A stretch of DNA of 64,000 nt from Massilia eburnea (GTDB taxonomy: Bacteria > Pseudomonadota > Gammaproteobacteria > Burkholderiales > Burkholderiaceae_D): positions 191,421 through 255,420 of the forward strand of contig NZ_WNKX01000004.1 of assembly GCF_009720745.1 (NCBI RefSeq), given 5' to 3'. The notes under the pieces were generated by a model that was not told the origin of the DNA, made no database searches, and worked only from the letters and a program-made list of their open reading frames with translations. Numbering within the stretch: the stretch's first letter is position 1; each line of letters starts with the position of its first letter. Positions 52,924 through 61,934 of this stretch are shown here, in pieces. A program made the position numbers and the translations under genes.

Positions 52924-55365
52924 ATGAGTACCGATATGCCCATCATTCCGCAAGCGCTGACGCCGGCCCATGCCGCGCTCGACCTGATCGCGCGAATGGT
53001 TGCGGCGCTTGAATTGACGCCCTCGGTCGCGGTATGCAGTTTTGACCGCGCGGGCGTGGTTCAGTTCTGCAACCAGGCTTGCGCCGACATGCTGGGCATC
53101 ACGGTTGACGCAGCGGTAGGGCAGCCTGTGGCATCGCTCTGCTCGCGCGGCGTAAGACAGGCCGAGCATGATGCGCTGGTGGAAGAAATATGGAGCAAGG
53201 GCCATTCGCCGCCGGCCGGCGACTGGCAGGTCAAGACTGGCGACGGCCGCGAGCTCTGGTTGTACTCCACCTGTATTCCGGTCTGGCACGACGGCAAGCT
53301 GGCACAGATCTTCTGCATGGACATCGATATCACGCAGCGGCGCAAGGATTTCGACGCGCTGCAGGCGGCTGGCGAAAACTTCCACCAGATGTTCGAGCGT
53401 TCGAGCGATGCCATCTTCCTGCTGCGCGATGGCGTGGTGGAAGAAGTCAACCCGGCCGCGCTGTTGCTTTTCAAGTGCGAGAAGGCCGAGCGCCTGGTGG
53501 GGCGCAAGCTGCACGATTTCTCGCCGATGACGCAACCGTCCGGCGAACTGTCGTCGGAAGCCGAGGCGCGCATGACGGACGAGGCAAGCCGGGGCGGCAA
53601 CGCACGCAGCGAATGGCATTACGTCGACTGCGAAGGCGCCCTGTTCTGGGCGGAAGTGCTGCTGACCGCGATTTCACTGGATGGCGGAAAGCTGTATTAC
53701 GTCGTGGTACGCGATATTTCCGAACGCAAGCGCGCGGAGCGGGCTTTGCACTTGGCGGCGCAGGTATTCGAGAACAGCCGCGATGCCATCGTGCTGACCG
53801 ATCGCGGGCGGCGCGTGATCGCACTTAACCACGCCTTCACCGTGATTACCGGTTTCGGGCCGAAGGACATGCTGGGCAAGCCGGTCAGCCTGTACCGTTC
53901 GGGCGTGCATGACGAATCGTTCTACCGGGAAGTGTGGGCGCAGGTGGAGGCGGGCGACCACTGGGAGGGGGAATCCTGGGGCCGCAAGCGGGATGGGGCG
54001 CTGTTTCCGTGCTGGACCAGCATCAGCGCAATCCGCGACAGCGCCGGGCGTGTCAGCAACTACATTGGCATCGTCACCGATATCACGGAGCGCAAGAAGA
54101 GCGAGGAGCACACACGCCACCTGGCCGAGCACGATTTCCTGACCGATTTGCCGAACCGGGTGCTGCTGCTGGACCGCCTTCGCCTGGCCCTGGCGGCCGC
54201 GCGCCGCAACCACGCCATGCTGGCGGTCCTGTTCCTCGACCTGGACCGGTTCAAGATGGTCAACGATACCTTGGGCCACGCGGTAGGCGACCGGCTGCTG
54301 AAGGAAGTGGCGAGCCGCCTGGTGCATTGCGTGCGCGAAGCCGATACGGTGAGCCGGCAGGGCGGCGATGAATTCATCCTCCTGTTGTCGGACGTGGCCG
54401 GGCCGCAGGGCGCAGCGCATGCGGCGGAAACGGTACTGCATTCGCTGGAGCAGGAGTTCGTGCTGGGCGAACACATCGCGCATATTTCCGGCTCGATCGG
54501 CATCGCCATGTTTCCTGCCGATGGAGATGAGATTGATGCCCTGCTCAAGCACGCGGACATCGCCATGTACCACGCCAAGGAGGAGGGCCGCAACGGCTAC
54601 CAGTTTTTCAGCGGCGAACTGAATGCGCGCATCGTCGAGCGCTCCGGCCTGGAACAGGGCTTGCGGCGCGCGCTGGCCGAGCAGCAGTTTGAGCTCGTTT
54701 TTGAGCCGGAAGTGGATATCGCCAGCGGCGCCGTGGTCGGAATGGAAGCCCTGGTGCGCTGGCGCCATCCCGCGCTTGGCTTGCTGCTGCCGGAGCGCTT
54801 TATCGGCGTGGCGAGCGAGGCAGGGATGATGGTGGCGCTTGGCCAATGGGTGTTGCAGGAAGCATGCCGCTGCGCGCGCGGCTGGCTGGAGGAGGGCCGC
54901 GAACTGGTGGTCTCGGTCAACCTGGCGCCGGCGCAGTTCGTGCATAAGGACTTGATCGATTGTGTGGGGGATGCGCTGCGTTGCTCAGGGCTGCCGGCGC
55001 ACTTGCTTGAGCTGCAGCTGACGGAAGCGATGCTGATGCAGGCTGGCGCCCAGACCGAAGCTGTGCTGGGCAAGCTGCGCGGCCTTGGCCTGCGCTTGTC
55101 GATCGACGATTTCGGCACCGGTTATTCGCGCCTGGGCCAATTGAAGGATAGCCCGATCGACAAGCTGAAGATCGCCCAGTCCTTCTTCGACCACGGCACC
55201 GATACCACCGCCATCCGCACCATCATCGCCATGGCGCGCAGCCTGGACATGACCGTCATCGCGGAGGGCGTCGAAACCGAAGACCAGCTCCAGCTGCTGC
55301 GCGAGCTCGGCTGCGACCAATGCCAGGGCCACCTGGCCGGGAATGCCTTGGGAGCCGAACCATGA
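52924..55365 (+). CDS. PAS-GGDEF-EAL cyclic di-GMP protein
   Basis: An 813-aa cytoplasmic signalling protein with no membrane helices. Three PAS-type segments (about 25-135, 145-265, 270-390) are followed by GGDEF (about 400-555, active-site RQGGDEF and inhibitory-site-like RxxD position) and EAL (about 570-810, MEALVRWRHPALG and DDFGTGYSRL). Both catalytic motifs look intact, so it may make and/or degrade c-di-GMP. The extreme C-terminus after GCDQCQGHLAG is shorter than usual. GGGA lies just before the ATG. It converges on a phosphatase-like gene. Confidence 0.92.
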   Translation: MSTDMPIIPQALTPAHAALDLIARMVAALELTPSVAVCSFDRAGVVQFCNQACADMLGITVDAAVGQPVASLCSRGVRQAEHDALVEEIWSKGHSPPAGDWQVKTGDGRELWLYSTCIPVWHDGKLAQIFCMDIDITQRRKDFDALQAAGENFHQMFERSSDAIFLLRDGVVEEVNPAALLLFKCEKAERLVGRKLHDFSPMTQPSGELSSEAEARMTDEASRGGNARSEWHYVDCEGALFWAEVLLTAISLDGGKLYYVVVRDISERKRAERALHLAAQVFENSRDAIVLTDRGRRVIALNHAFTVITGFGPKDMLGKPVSLYRSGVHDESFYREVWAQVEAGDHWEGESWGRKRDGALFPCWTSISAIRDSAGRVSNYIGIVTDITERKKSEEHTRHLAEHDFLTDLPNRVLLLDRLRLALAAARRNHAMLAVLFLDLDRFKMVNDTLGHAVGDRLLKEVASRLVHCVREADTVSRQGGDEFILLLSDVAGPQGAAHAAETVLHSLEQEFVLGEHIAHISGSIGIAMFPADGDEIDALLKHADIAMYHAKEEGRNGYQFFSGELNARIVERSGLEQGLRRALAEQQFELVFEPEVDIASGAVVGMEALVRWRHPALGLLLPERFIGVASEAGMMVALGQWVLQEACRCARGWLEEGRELVVSVNLAPAQFVHKDLIDCVGDALRCSGLPAHLLELQLTEAMLMQAGAQTEAVLGKLRGLGLRLSIDDFGTGYSRLGQLKDSPIDKLKIAQSFFDHGTDTTAIRTIIAMARSLDMTVIAEGVETEDQLQLLRELGCDQCQGHLAGNALGAEP

Positions 55366-55368
55366 CGC

Positions 55369-56328
55369 CTAACGCAGCCGCAGCCGCACCAGGACCTGCC
55401 CGTGGTCGGAGACCTCGGGCCGCTCCTGGCGCAAGTGGTCGTTGAAGTAGCTGACGTCCAGCACCTCGCCGATGGCGCGTGGTGAGGCGGGGTTGAATTC
55501 TTCCGACACCAGCACGTGGTCGATGGTGGAATAGTGGCCTTCGTGGATACTGGTGTAGGCGACGTGGCGCAGGTGGTCCTGGCGCAGCTGGATCTGGTTG
55601 GCGTCGTACATGCGTCCGCGCCGCTCGTCGCCCGGCAGCATGCCGCCGCCGTTGCCCAAAACAATGGTCGTGGTGACCGCATCAGCCGTGTCGTTGAAAT
55701 CTCCCAGCACAATGCACGGCCGGCGCGTTTCGCGCATCATCTTGCTAAGCAGGACGCGCAGGGCCACCGCCTCGGTGCCGCGCCAGACCAGTGAACGCAG
55801 GCTGGCCATGGCCAGGTGCAGCGGATCTTCCGTGGTGTCGCCGCTGCGGTAATCCGGGCGGCGCGATTTCAGGTGCACCACGATCACGTCCACCACGATT
55901 TCGTTGGGCAGCACCACCTGGGCGTGCAGGGGCGCGCGTGCAAAGCGGTCCGACTCCGCCAGGCCTGAATCGGCCGGCACGCCTTCCGGGAAATTGGCGT
56001 AGACTTCGGGCGCCGCTGCCAGGGGCAGGCGCGACACCAGCGCCACATTGGGCGTCAGTCGGGCGGCGTGGGGATCGGGATCAAAGCCGGCGTGCACCGC
56101 GTCGCGGTATTTGCGGGTGCGGGACAGCACGTCGCGCAAGGCTTCCTGGGAGAAGATCTCCTGGAAGCCGATCACGTCGGCATCCAGCTGGTCCAGCTGC
56201 TGCGCAGTCCATTCCGCCTTGGCCTCGTATTCCTGCTCCGTCAATGGCTGCAGGTTGTCGTACAGTTTCGCCCCGGGCGGGGCAAGGTTGCAGACGTTGA
56301 AGGTGGCAAAGCGAATTTCTTGCTGCAT
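55369..56328 (-). CDS. Endonuclease/exonuclease/phosphatase (EEP) family protein
   Basis: A 319-aa DNase-I-like fold protein without a signal peptide. Motifs in order: FATFNVCN, IGFQEIFS (metal Glu), VIVVHLKSRRPDYR, VLGDFNDTADA, IDHVLVSEEF and VSDHGQVLV (catalytic His). It could be a nuclease, a phosphodiesterase or a phosphatase; the sequence does not decide. It is divergent from ybaK, with a 37-base gap, and convergent with the PAS-GGDEF-EAL gene (3 bases apart). Confidence 0.88.
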   Translation of the reverse strand: MQQEIRFATFNVCNLAPPGAKLYDNLQPLTEQEYEAKAEWTAQQLDQLDADVIGFQEIFSQEALRDVLSRTRKYRDAVHAGFDPDPHAARLTPNVALVSRLPLAAAPEVYANFPEGVPADSGLAESDRFARAPLHAQVVLPNEIVVDVIVVHLKSRRPDYRSGDTTEDPLHLAMASLRSLVWRGTEAVALRVLLSKMMRETRRPCIVLGDFNDTADAVTTTIVLGNGGGMLPGDERRGRMYDANQIQLRQDHLRHVAYTSIHEGHYSTIDHVLVSEEFNPASPRAIGEVLDVSYFNDHLRQERPEVSDHGQVLVRLRLR

Positions 56329-56365
56329 AATGAGAAACTCCTCTCTGGCACTAGCGTATCACGGC

Positions 56366-56857
56366 ATGGCAAAAAAAGAGCACATTTCCGAAACTCCCGC
56401 GACAGCTTTACTGCGCAAGCACAAAGTCTCGTTTTCCGAACATCCTTATGAGTACGAGGAGCATGGCGGCACCTCGGTGTCTTCGCGCGAACTGGGTGTC
56501 GACGAACACCACGTGGTGAAGACCCTGGTGATGCAGGACGAAGCGGCCAAGCCGCTGATCGTGCTGATGCACGGCGACTGCAAAGTCTCGACCAAGAACC
56601 TGGCCCGCAATATCGGCTGCAAATCCGTCGAACCGTGCAAGCCCGAAGTGGCGCAGCGCCATTCCGGCTATATGGTAGGCGGCACCTCGCCCTTCGGCAC
56701 CAAGAAAGCGATGCCGGTTTACGTGGAAGAAAGCGTGCTGGCCCTGGATACGATCTATATCAATGGCGGCCGGCGTGGTTTCCTGATTGGCATCAAGCCT
56801 GCCGTGCTGACCGAAGTGCTGGCGGCAAAGGCAGTGCAATGCGCCTTGCCGGATTGA
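56366..56857 (+). CDS. ybaK: Cys-tRNA(Pro)/Cys-tRNA(Cys) deacylase
   Basis: A 163-aa trans-editing enzyme that removes mischarged Cys from tRNA-Pro. The YbaK motifs are VVKTLVMQD, the invariant Lys in CKVSTKNLAR, and VGGTSPFGTKKAMPVYVE. The ATG at 56366 gives MAKKEHISETPATALLRKH; the frame is open farther upstream but without family similarity. It is followed by plsY 89 bases downstream, with its own presumed promoter. Confidence 0.94.
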   Translation: MAKKEHISETPATALLRKHKVSFSEHPYEYEEHGGTSVSSRELGVDEHHVVKTLVMQDEAAKPLIVLMHGDCKVSTKNLARNIGCKSVEPCKPEVAQRHSGYMVGGTSPFGTKKAMPVYVEESVLALDTIYINGGRRGFLIGIKPAVLTEVLAAKAVQCALPD

Positions 56858-56946
56858 CAGAAACGCAAGCCCGCGGTGCAGCCCTTGCCGTGCGGTATGG
56901 TGTATAGTCGCTGCCGCATATAAAAACAACGATTCCCTGGGGATTT

Positions 56947-57570
56947 ATGACTACTTTGTTTCTGATTATTGCTGCTTACCTGATCGGTTCGATTTCTTTC
57001 GCCGTGGTGGTGAGCAAGTTCTACGGCCTGGCTGATCCGCGCACCTATGGTTCCGGCAATCCCGGCGCCACCAACGTGCTGCGCAGCGGTAACAAAGGGG
57101 CAGCGATCTGGACCCTGATCGGCGACGCCTTCAAAGGCTGGCTGGCTGTGTTCCTGGTCGACCACTTCCAGCAGCAGCTGGGTCTTGGCGCGCAGGCGGA
57201 CCAGGCAATCGCCCTGGTGGCAGTCGCTGTGTTCGTCGGCCACCTGTGGCCAGTATTTTTCAAATTTGTCGGCGGCAAGGGCGTGGCGACCGCGCTGGGC
57301 GTGCTGCTGGCCCTGAACGTATGGCTGGGCCTGGCGACGCTGGCGACCTGGCTGGTGGTGGCTTACGCCTTCCGCTACTCCTCGCTGGCCGCCCTGATCG
57401 CATCCGTCTTTGCACCGTTCTATTACGGCCTGCTGTTCGGCGCCGAGCCGCAATTGGCAGCCGTCCTGGCCATGAGCGGCTTGCTGGTTTGGCGCCATGC
57501 CAAAAATATTGCTAACCTTATTGCTGGCAAAGAAAGCCGCATCGGCGGCAAAGCCAAGAAAAAGGCCTAG
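56947..57570 (+). CDS. plsY: Glycerol-3-phosphate acyltransferase PlsY
   Basis: A 207-aa polytopic membrane enzyme that acylates glycerol-3-phosphate with acyl-phosphate. The three family motifs are [27 protein letters not shown] (preceded by VGG) and [13 protein letters not shown]; about five hydrophobic segments are seen. The C-terminus is basic (GGKAKKKA). It is followed 6 bases later by a DsbA-like gene, so the two are likely co-transcribed. A probable plsC start lies at the other end of the window. Confidence 0.95.
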   Translation: MTTLFLIIAAYLIGSISFAVVVSKFYGLADPRTYGSGNPGATNVLRSGNKGAAIWTLIGDAFKGWLAVFLVDHFQQQLGLGAQADQAIALVAVAVFVGHLWPVFFKFVGGKGVATALGVLLALNVWLGLATLATWLVVAYAFRYSSLAALIASVFAPFYYGLLFGAEPQLAAVLAMSGLLVWRHAKNIANLIAGKESRIGGKAKKKA

Positions 57571-57576
57571 ATCATC

Positions 57577-58227
57577 ATGACTACTACCCCGATCCGCATC
57601 GACTTCGTTTCCGACGTTTCCTGTCCCTGGTGTGCGATCGGGCTGAGCAGCCTGGAAGTGGCGCTGTCCCGCCTTGGCGACAGTGTCCAGGCGCAAATCC
57701 ACTTCCAGCCCTTCGAACTGAACCCGCATATGGTTCCGGAAGGGCAGGACATCACCGAGCACTTGCGCCAGAAATATGGCGCCAGCCCCGCCCAGCAGGA
57801 ACAGACGCGCGAAATGATCCGCCAGCGCGGCGCCGATGTCGGTTTCGACTTCGGCGTGGGGATGCGTAGCCGAATTTACAACACTTTTGACGCCCACCGC
57901 CTGCTGCATTGGGCGGGCGAACAGGGCAAGCAAAAAGAACTGAAAAAGGCCTTATTCGACGCCTATTTCACGCGCGGCCTCGATCCAAGCTCCCGTACCC
58001 TGCTGGTGCAATTGGCGGGCAAGGTCGGCCTGGATGAGGCCGAAGCGGTGCAAGTGCTGTCTTCTGGCCGCTACGCGCAGGAAGTTCGCGATATGGAGCA
58101 CTTCTACCATCGCAACGGAATTCAATCCGTGCCGGCGGTGATTATTAACGAAAAGCATCTGATTTCCGGCGGACAACCACCGGAAGCCTTCGAGCGGGCC
58201 TTGCGCCAAATAGTATCTTTAAAATAA
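57577..58227 (+). CDS. FrnE-type DsbA-family oxidoreductase
   Basis: A 216-aa DsbA/2-hydroxychromene-isomerase-fold protein with CPWC in VSDVSCPWCAIG near residue 16 and the cis-proline loop SVPAVIINEKHLISGG. There is no signal peptide, as in FrnE, so it acts in the cytoplasm. FrnE relatives are thiol oxidoreductases or isomerases involved in stress and polyketide metabolism. It is coupled to plsY (6-base gap). Confidence 0.9.
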   Translation: MTTTPIRIDFVSDVSCPWCAIGLSSLEVALSRLGDSVQAQIHFQPFELNPHMVPEGQDITEHLRQKYGASPAQQEQTREMIRQRGADVGFDFGVGMRSRIYNTFDAHRLLHWAGEQGKQKELKKALFDAYFTRGLDPSSRTLLVQLAGKVGLDEAEAVQVLSSGRYAQEVRDMEHFYHRNGIQSVPAVIINEKHLISGGQPPEAFERALRQIVSLK

Positions 58228-58284
58228 AAACCCTTAGCTAGCATGCAAGCTTGTTACACTACAGGAAGTAACAGGGAGAGATGC

Positions 58285-59328
58285 ATGTCAGCTGCAGAAA
58301 ACACCGTAACAATGCTGTATCCCCGCCCGGCGGATGACCAAAGCCGCCTGGCAGCGCTGTACCGCTACGACGCCCTGGAAACGGCATCGTGCGACGATTT
58401 CACCTTCCTGACCGAACTGGCCGCCAAGGTCTGCGACGTCCCCTACGCTTTTATTACGCTGGTCGACGCCGAGCGCGTCTTCGTCAAATCCTTCACCGGG
58501 TTGGCAGTCGACTCGATGCCGCGCGGCCAATGCTATTGCTCGCTGGCAGTGCTGGGCGACGAAGCGACCGAAATCTGCGACCTGAGCAAGGATGCCCGCA
58601 CCGCTGGCATGCCCCTCACCACGGAAGCGCCCTTCATGCGCATGTACAGCAGCGTGCCGCTGACCACCAGCGACGGCCACGCCATCGGCACCCTGTGTGT
58701 GATGAATACCAAGGCCGGCTGCCTGTCGACGGCACAGCGCGAAATGCTGCGCAAGCTGGCGCGCCAGGTCATGGCGTTGCTCGAGCTGCGCGCCAACGAA
58801 AAGGCGCTCAAGGCCTCGATGGATGAGCTGGAAATGCTGGCCACTACCGACGAGCTGACCGGTCTGCACAACCGCCGCTCCCTGATGAACCGCCTCAAGT
58901 TCGAAGTCGCGCGTACACGCCGCTTCCGCACCCCGCTGTCGGCGGTAATGGTCGACGTTGACCACTTCAAGAACATCAACGACGAGTTCGGCCACCAGGT
59001 CGGCGACGAAGTGCTGGCCGCGATTGGCCGCCTGGTGCGCGAAAACGTGCGGGTGATCGACGTCGCCGGACGCTACGGTGGCGAAGAATTGTGTATCCTG
59101 TTGCCGAACACGCCGCTCGACGGAGCGCGCAAGTTCGCAGAGACGTTGCGGTCGCGGATCGAAGCCCAGGTGCACAGCGCCGGGGCGCGCACGGTGCCGG
59201 TCACAGCCAGCCTCGGCGTCGGCTCGTTCAACCACATGGACATCGACGACGCCGAGATGCTGCTGAAGCAAGCCGACGCCGCGCTATACCGCGCCAAGAC
59301 CAACGGCCGCAACCGTGTAGAAGGCTGA
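58285..59328 (+). CDS. GAF-GGDEF diguanylate cyclase
   Basis: A 347-aa cytoplasmic protein: GAF domain (about 22-165, with PYAFITLVDAERVFVKSFTG and PFMRMYSSVPLTT) and GGDEF (about 175-345). The active-site motif is GGEEL, and LTGLHNRRSLMNRL opens the domain. The position five residues upstream of GGEEL has no clear RxxD inhibitory site (the sequence reads DVAGRYGGEEL). GGGAGAG precedes the ATG at 58285. It makes c-di-GMP in response to a GAF-bound signal. Confidence 0.91.
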   Translation: MSAAENTVTMLYPRPADDQSRLAALYRYDALETASCDDFTFLTELAAKVCDVPYAFITLVDAERVFVKSFTGLAVDSMPRGQCYCSLAVLGDEATEICDLSKDARTAGMPLTTEAPFMRMYSSVPLTTSDGHAIGTLCVMNTKAGCLSTAQREMLRKLARQVMALLELRANEKALKASMDELEMLATTDELTGLHNRRSLMNRLKFEVARTRRFRTPLSAVMVDVDHFKNINDEFGHQVGDEVLAAIGRLVRENVRVIDVAGRYGGEELCILLPNTPLDGARKFAETLRSRIEAQVHSAGARTVPVTASLGVGSFNHMDIDDAEMLLKQADAALYRAKTNGRNRVEG

Positions 59329-59345
59329 ACAGGACAGGAGTTTGC

Positions 59346-59636
59346 ATGCCCAAGGCAATATGGAATGGCGCCGTCATCGCAGAGGCGGACAGCAATGAAG
59401 TCGAGATCGTCGAGCACAACATCTACTTCCCGCCCGCGCGGGTGAACAAGGACTACCTGCAAGCGAGCCAGCACACCACGCTGTGCCCGTGGAAAGGAGT
59501 GGCCAGTTATTACAACGTCGTCGTGGACGGCAAGGTCAACGCCAACGCCGCCTGGTACTACCCCGCGCCGAAGGACGCCGCCAACAATATCAAGGACCGC
59601 ATCGCCTTCTGGCACGGCGTCGAGGTCCAGCATTAA
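59346..59636 (+). CDS. DUF427 family protein
   Basis: A 96-aa single-domain protein with the DUF427 signature: KAIWNGAVIAEAD at the start, CPWKGVASYYNVVVDG in the middle (conserved Cys-Pro-Trp-Lys-Gly) and AAWYYPAPKDAANNIKDRIA. The family is small, cytoplasmic and has no assigned activity. AGGAG lies 6-7 bases before the ATG. It starts 17 bases after the diguanylate cyclase stop codon and is probably in the same transcript. A giant palindrome follows its stop. Confidence 0.9.
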   Translation: MPKAIWNGAVIAEADSNEVEIVEHNIYFPPARVNKDYLQASQHTTLCPWKGVASYYNVVVDGKVNANAAWYYPAPKDAANNIKDRIAFWHGVEVQH

Positions 59637-59641
59637 TGTTC

Positions 59642-59734
59642 GAAAGTCGGGCTCTTAAAAAAATGGGGACGTAACACATTATTCGCGATGCGAATAATGT
59701 GTTACGTCCCCATTTTTTTAAGAGCCCGATTTTC
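59642..59734. repeat. 93-bp near-perfect palindrome (45-bp arms)
   Basis: The left arm 59642-59686 and right arm 59690-59734 are reverse complements with a single mismatch, separated only by GAT. The outer end is GAAAGTCGGGCTC, then a run of seven A residues, ATGGGGACGTAACACATTAT and ATTCGC. It can form a hairpin with AT and GC blocks, so it may terminate transcription after DUF427 (T7 in the right arm). Seven bases separate it from the next start codon. The outer 13 bases match the 48.3-kb element except for one base. Confidence 0.93.
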
Positions 59735-59741
59735 ATAAAGC

Positions 59742-60977
59742 ATGGATAACATCACACATTCCGTTGTTGGTCTTGGCGTCGGCGAGCTGATTCAGCGCTC
59801 CTTGCCGGTGGAGGCTGATCCTGCGCAGCATAAGACACGCCATCGCTTGCTGTTGGCGGCTTGCGCTTTGGCCAGCAATTTTCCGGACCTGGACCTGCTG
59901 TTCACCCACCTGGCGCCTGCGCCGCTGGGTTATCTGCTGCATCATCGGGGCCATACGCATACCTTGCTCTACCTTCTGCCGCAGGCTTTGCTGCTGTTGG
60001 CTTTGTTGTGGGCGCTGTGGCCGAACGCGCGGGCACTTTTGCGCGCGAGCCGTTTCGCGCGGCGCGGGCTGGGCATCGCCCTGGCTGCGGGCTTCCTGCT
60101 GCACATCGGCATGGACTTCATGAACAACTATGGCGTCCATCCTTTCTATCCGTTCAGCGGGACCTGGTATTACGGCGATATGATCTTCATCATCGAGCCG
60201 GTGTTCTGGGTGGCGTTTGGCGTGCCGCTGGCGATGACGCTACCTTCGCGGCGCGGCCGGATCGTCGTGCTGGCGGTGCTGCCGGTGGTGCTCCTGTATT
60301 TCACCATGCATGGCTACCTCGGCTGGACTTCGTTCGAAGCGCTGGTGACGCTTGGTGCGGCGGTGGCGGCCTTGCGCTTCATGCATATGCATAGCCGGCG
60401 CGCGCTGTTGCTGGCGCTGGGCGTTGTCCTGGCCTACGTTGGCGTGCAGGCGTCGGCTTCAAACAAGGCGCGCCAGGCGGTGACGGCGGCGCTGGTGCTG
60501 CAGGATCCGCAGGCAAAGGTGCTGGATGTGGCGCTCACCGCCTTTCCCTCGCAGCCTCTGTGCTGGAGCTTTGCGTCGATCGAATCCGATGGCAGGACTT
60601 ACCAGCTGCGGCGAGGCCACTTGAGCCTTGCGCCGGCACTGCTGCCGCCGCGCGAGTGCCCTGCGGCGCTGGCGGCGGATGCGGTGCAGGAGATGCCGGT
60701 CCAGGTACCTGGCGTCCTGCTATCGGGCTCCTGGCAGGGCAGCATTGCGGCCTTGCGCGAACGCGCGGCGAGCGATTGCCAATTGTCCGCGTGGCTGCGT
60801 TTTGCGCGCATGCCGGCCGTGGGCGGCACGGAAGCCACCGACCTGCGGTTTTCCTCCGGCTCGCGCGGCAACTTCACGACCTTGCCTCGCGCTGCCCAAC
60901 CCGCTTGCCCATTTGGCGTGCCGAAGTGGGCAATGCCCCGCGCCGACCTGCTGGGCGGGGCAAAGGACGCGCCTTAA
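59742..60977 (+). CDS. DUF457/YbcI-type metal-dependent membrane hydrolase
   Basis: A 411-aa membrane protein of the LexA-binding, inner-membrane hydrolase-like group (DUF457). N-terminal MDNITHSVVGLGVGELIQRS and then NFPDLDLLFTHLAPAPLGYL and HHRGHTHTLLYLL supply the conserved His/Asp metal ligands, followed by several hydrophobic helices up to about residue 240. The C-terminal 170 residues are soluble and outside the family core. The enzymatic substrate is unknown. There is no clear ribosome site; the 93-bp palindrome directly precedes it. It converges on an SDR gene with a 4-base overlap. Confidence 0.82.
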   Translation: MDNITHSVVGLGVGELIQRSLPVEADPAQHKTRHRLLLAACALASNFPDLDLLFTHLAPAPLGYLLHHRGHTHTLLYLLPQALLLLALLWALWPNARALLRASRFARRGLGIALAAGFLLHIGMDFMNNYGVHPFYPFSGTWYYGDMIFIIEPVFWVAFGVPLAMTLPSRRGRIVVLAVLPVVLLYFTMHGYLGWTSFEALVTLGAAVAALRFMHMHSRRALLLALGVVLAYVGVQASASNKARQAVTAALVLQDPQAKVLDVALTAFPSQPLCWSFASIESDGRTYQLRRGHLSLAPALLPPRECPAALAADAVQEMPVQVPGVLLSGSWQGSIAALRERAASDCQLSAWLRFARMPAVGGTEATDLRFSSGSRGNFTTLPRAAQPACPFGVPKWAMPRADLLGGAKDAP

Positions 60978-61828
60978 GCTGCCTGTTTGGCCGGCTGATC
61001 GAAGTCGGTCGACAGCGACAGCTCGAGCCAAGCCGCCATCTCCTGCTCCACAAACCGGTTCTTTTCGCGCACGCGGGCGACGGTGTCGCTGCCCAGGTGC
61101 AGGCGCAGTGGCGGCCGCGCGCTGTCGGCCAGCTGCAGCAGTGCCTTGGACAGTTGCGCCGGATCGCCCGGCTGCTGGTGGTTGACGCCGGCGGCAAAGG
61201 TGCGCATGGCGCCAACCGTTTCCTGGTAGTCGTCGATGCGGGCGGCGGTTTCCGACAGCGAGCTGGCGTCGAGGAAGTCGGTGCGGAAGAAGCCCGGCTC
61301 CACCACGGTGACGTGCACGCCCAGCGGCGCCAGTTCCAAGGCCATTGCTTCGCTCAGGCCTTCCACTGCGAACTTGGTGGAGCTGTAGATGCCCCAACCC
61401 TGGTATGCGCTGTAGCCGCCGACGGAAGAGATATTCATCACGTGGCCGCTGTGCTGCTTGCGCATTACCGGCAGCACGGCGCGCGTGACGTGCAGCAGGC
61501 CGAAGACGTTGGTCTCGTAGTTGCGGCGCACTTCATCGGCCGAGGCTTCTTCCACGGCGCCGAGAATGCCGTAGCCGGCATTATTGACCAGCACGTCGAT
61601 GCGGCCGAAGCGTTCGACTGCGGCCTGGACGGCGGCCACGGCGGCGGCTTCGCTGGTGACGTCCAGCTGCACCGGCTGCAGCTTGGGATGTCCGCCCAGT
61701 GCATCGACAATGGATTGCGGATTGCGGGCCGCCGCGACGACGGCGTCGCCGCGCGCCAGCGCGTCGCGTGCAATCAGCAGGCCGAAGCCGCGCGATGCGC
61801 CAGTGATGAACCAGACTTTGTTTGCCAT
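60974..61828 (-). CDS. SDR-family oxidoreductase (classical)
   Basis: A 284-aa short-chain dehydrogenase with GASRGFG cofactor motif (about 10-16), LDVTSE, NNAGYG, Ser in ISSVGG and an intact catalytic YSSTK. It is unlike the 15.7-kb SDR, where the Tyr is missing. Family members of this length with WFITGASRGFG are often annotated as oxidoreductases of unknown substrate. It is divergent from the frameshifted LysR gene (106-bp gap), the probable regulator. Confidence 0.9.
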   Translation of the reverse strand: MANKVWFITGASRGFGLLIARDALARGDAVVAAARNPQSIVDALGGHPKLQPVQLDVTSEAAAVAAVQAAVERFGRIDVLVNNAGYGILGAVEEASADEVRRNYETNVFGLLHVTRAVLPVMRKQHSGHVMNISSVGGYSAYQGWGIYSSTKFAVEGLSEAMALELAPLGVHVTVVEPGFFRTDFLDASSLSETAARIDDYQETVGAMRTFAAGVNHQQPGDPAQLSKALLQLADSARPPLRLHLGSDTVARVREKNRFVEQEMAAWLELSLSTDFDQPAKQAA

Positions 61829-61934
61829 GATATTGCTCCTTCAAGGAAGTGGGTTGGTGAAAGCCATATTAGGCGCCGCAATGCTGCTACACTAGATATG
61901 GCAAAGGTGTTTTATCTTCAACTGGTGGTTGTAA

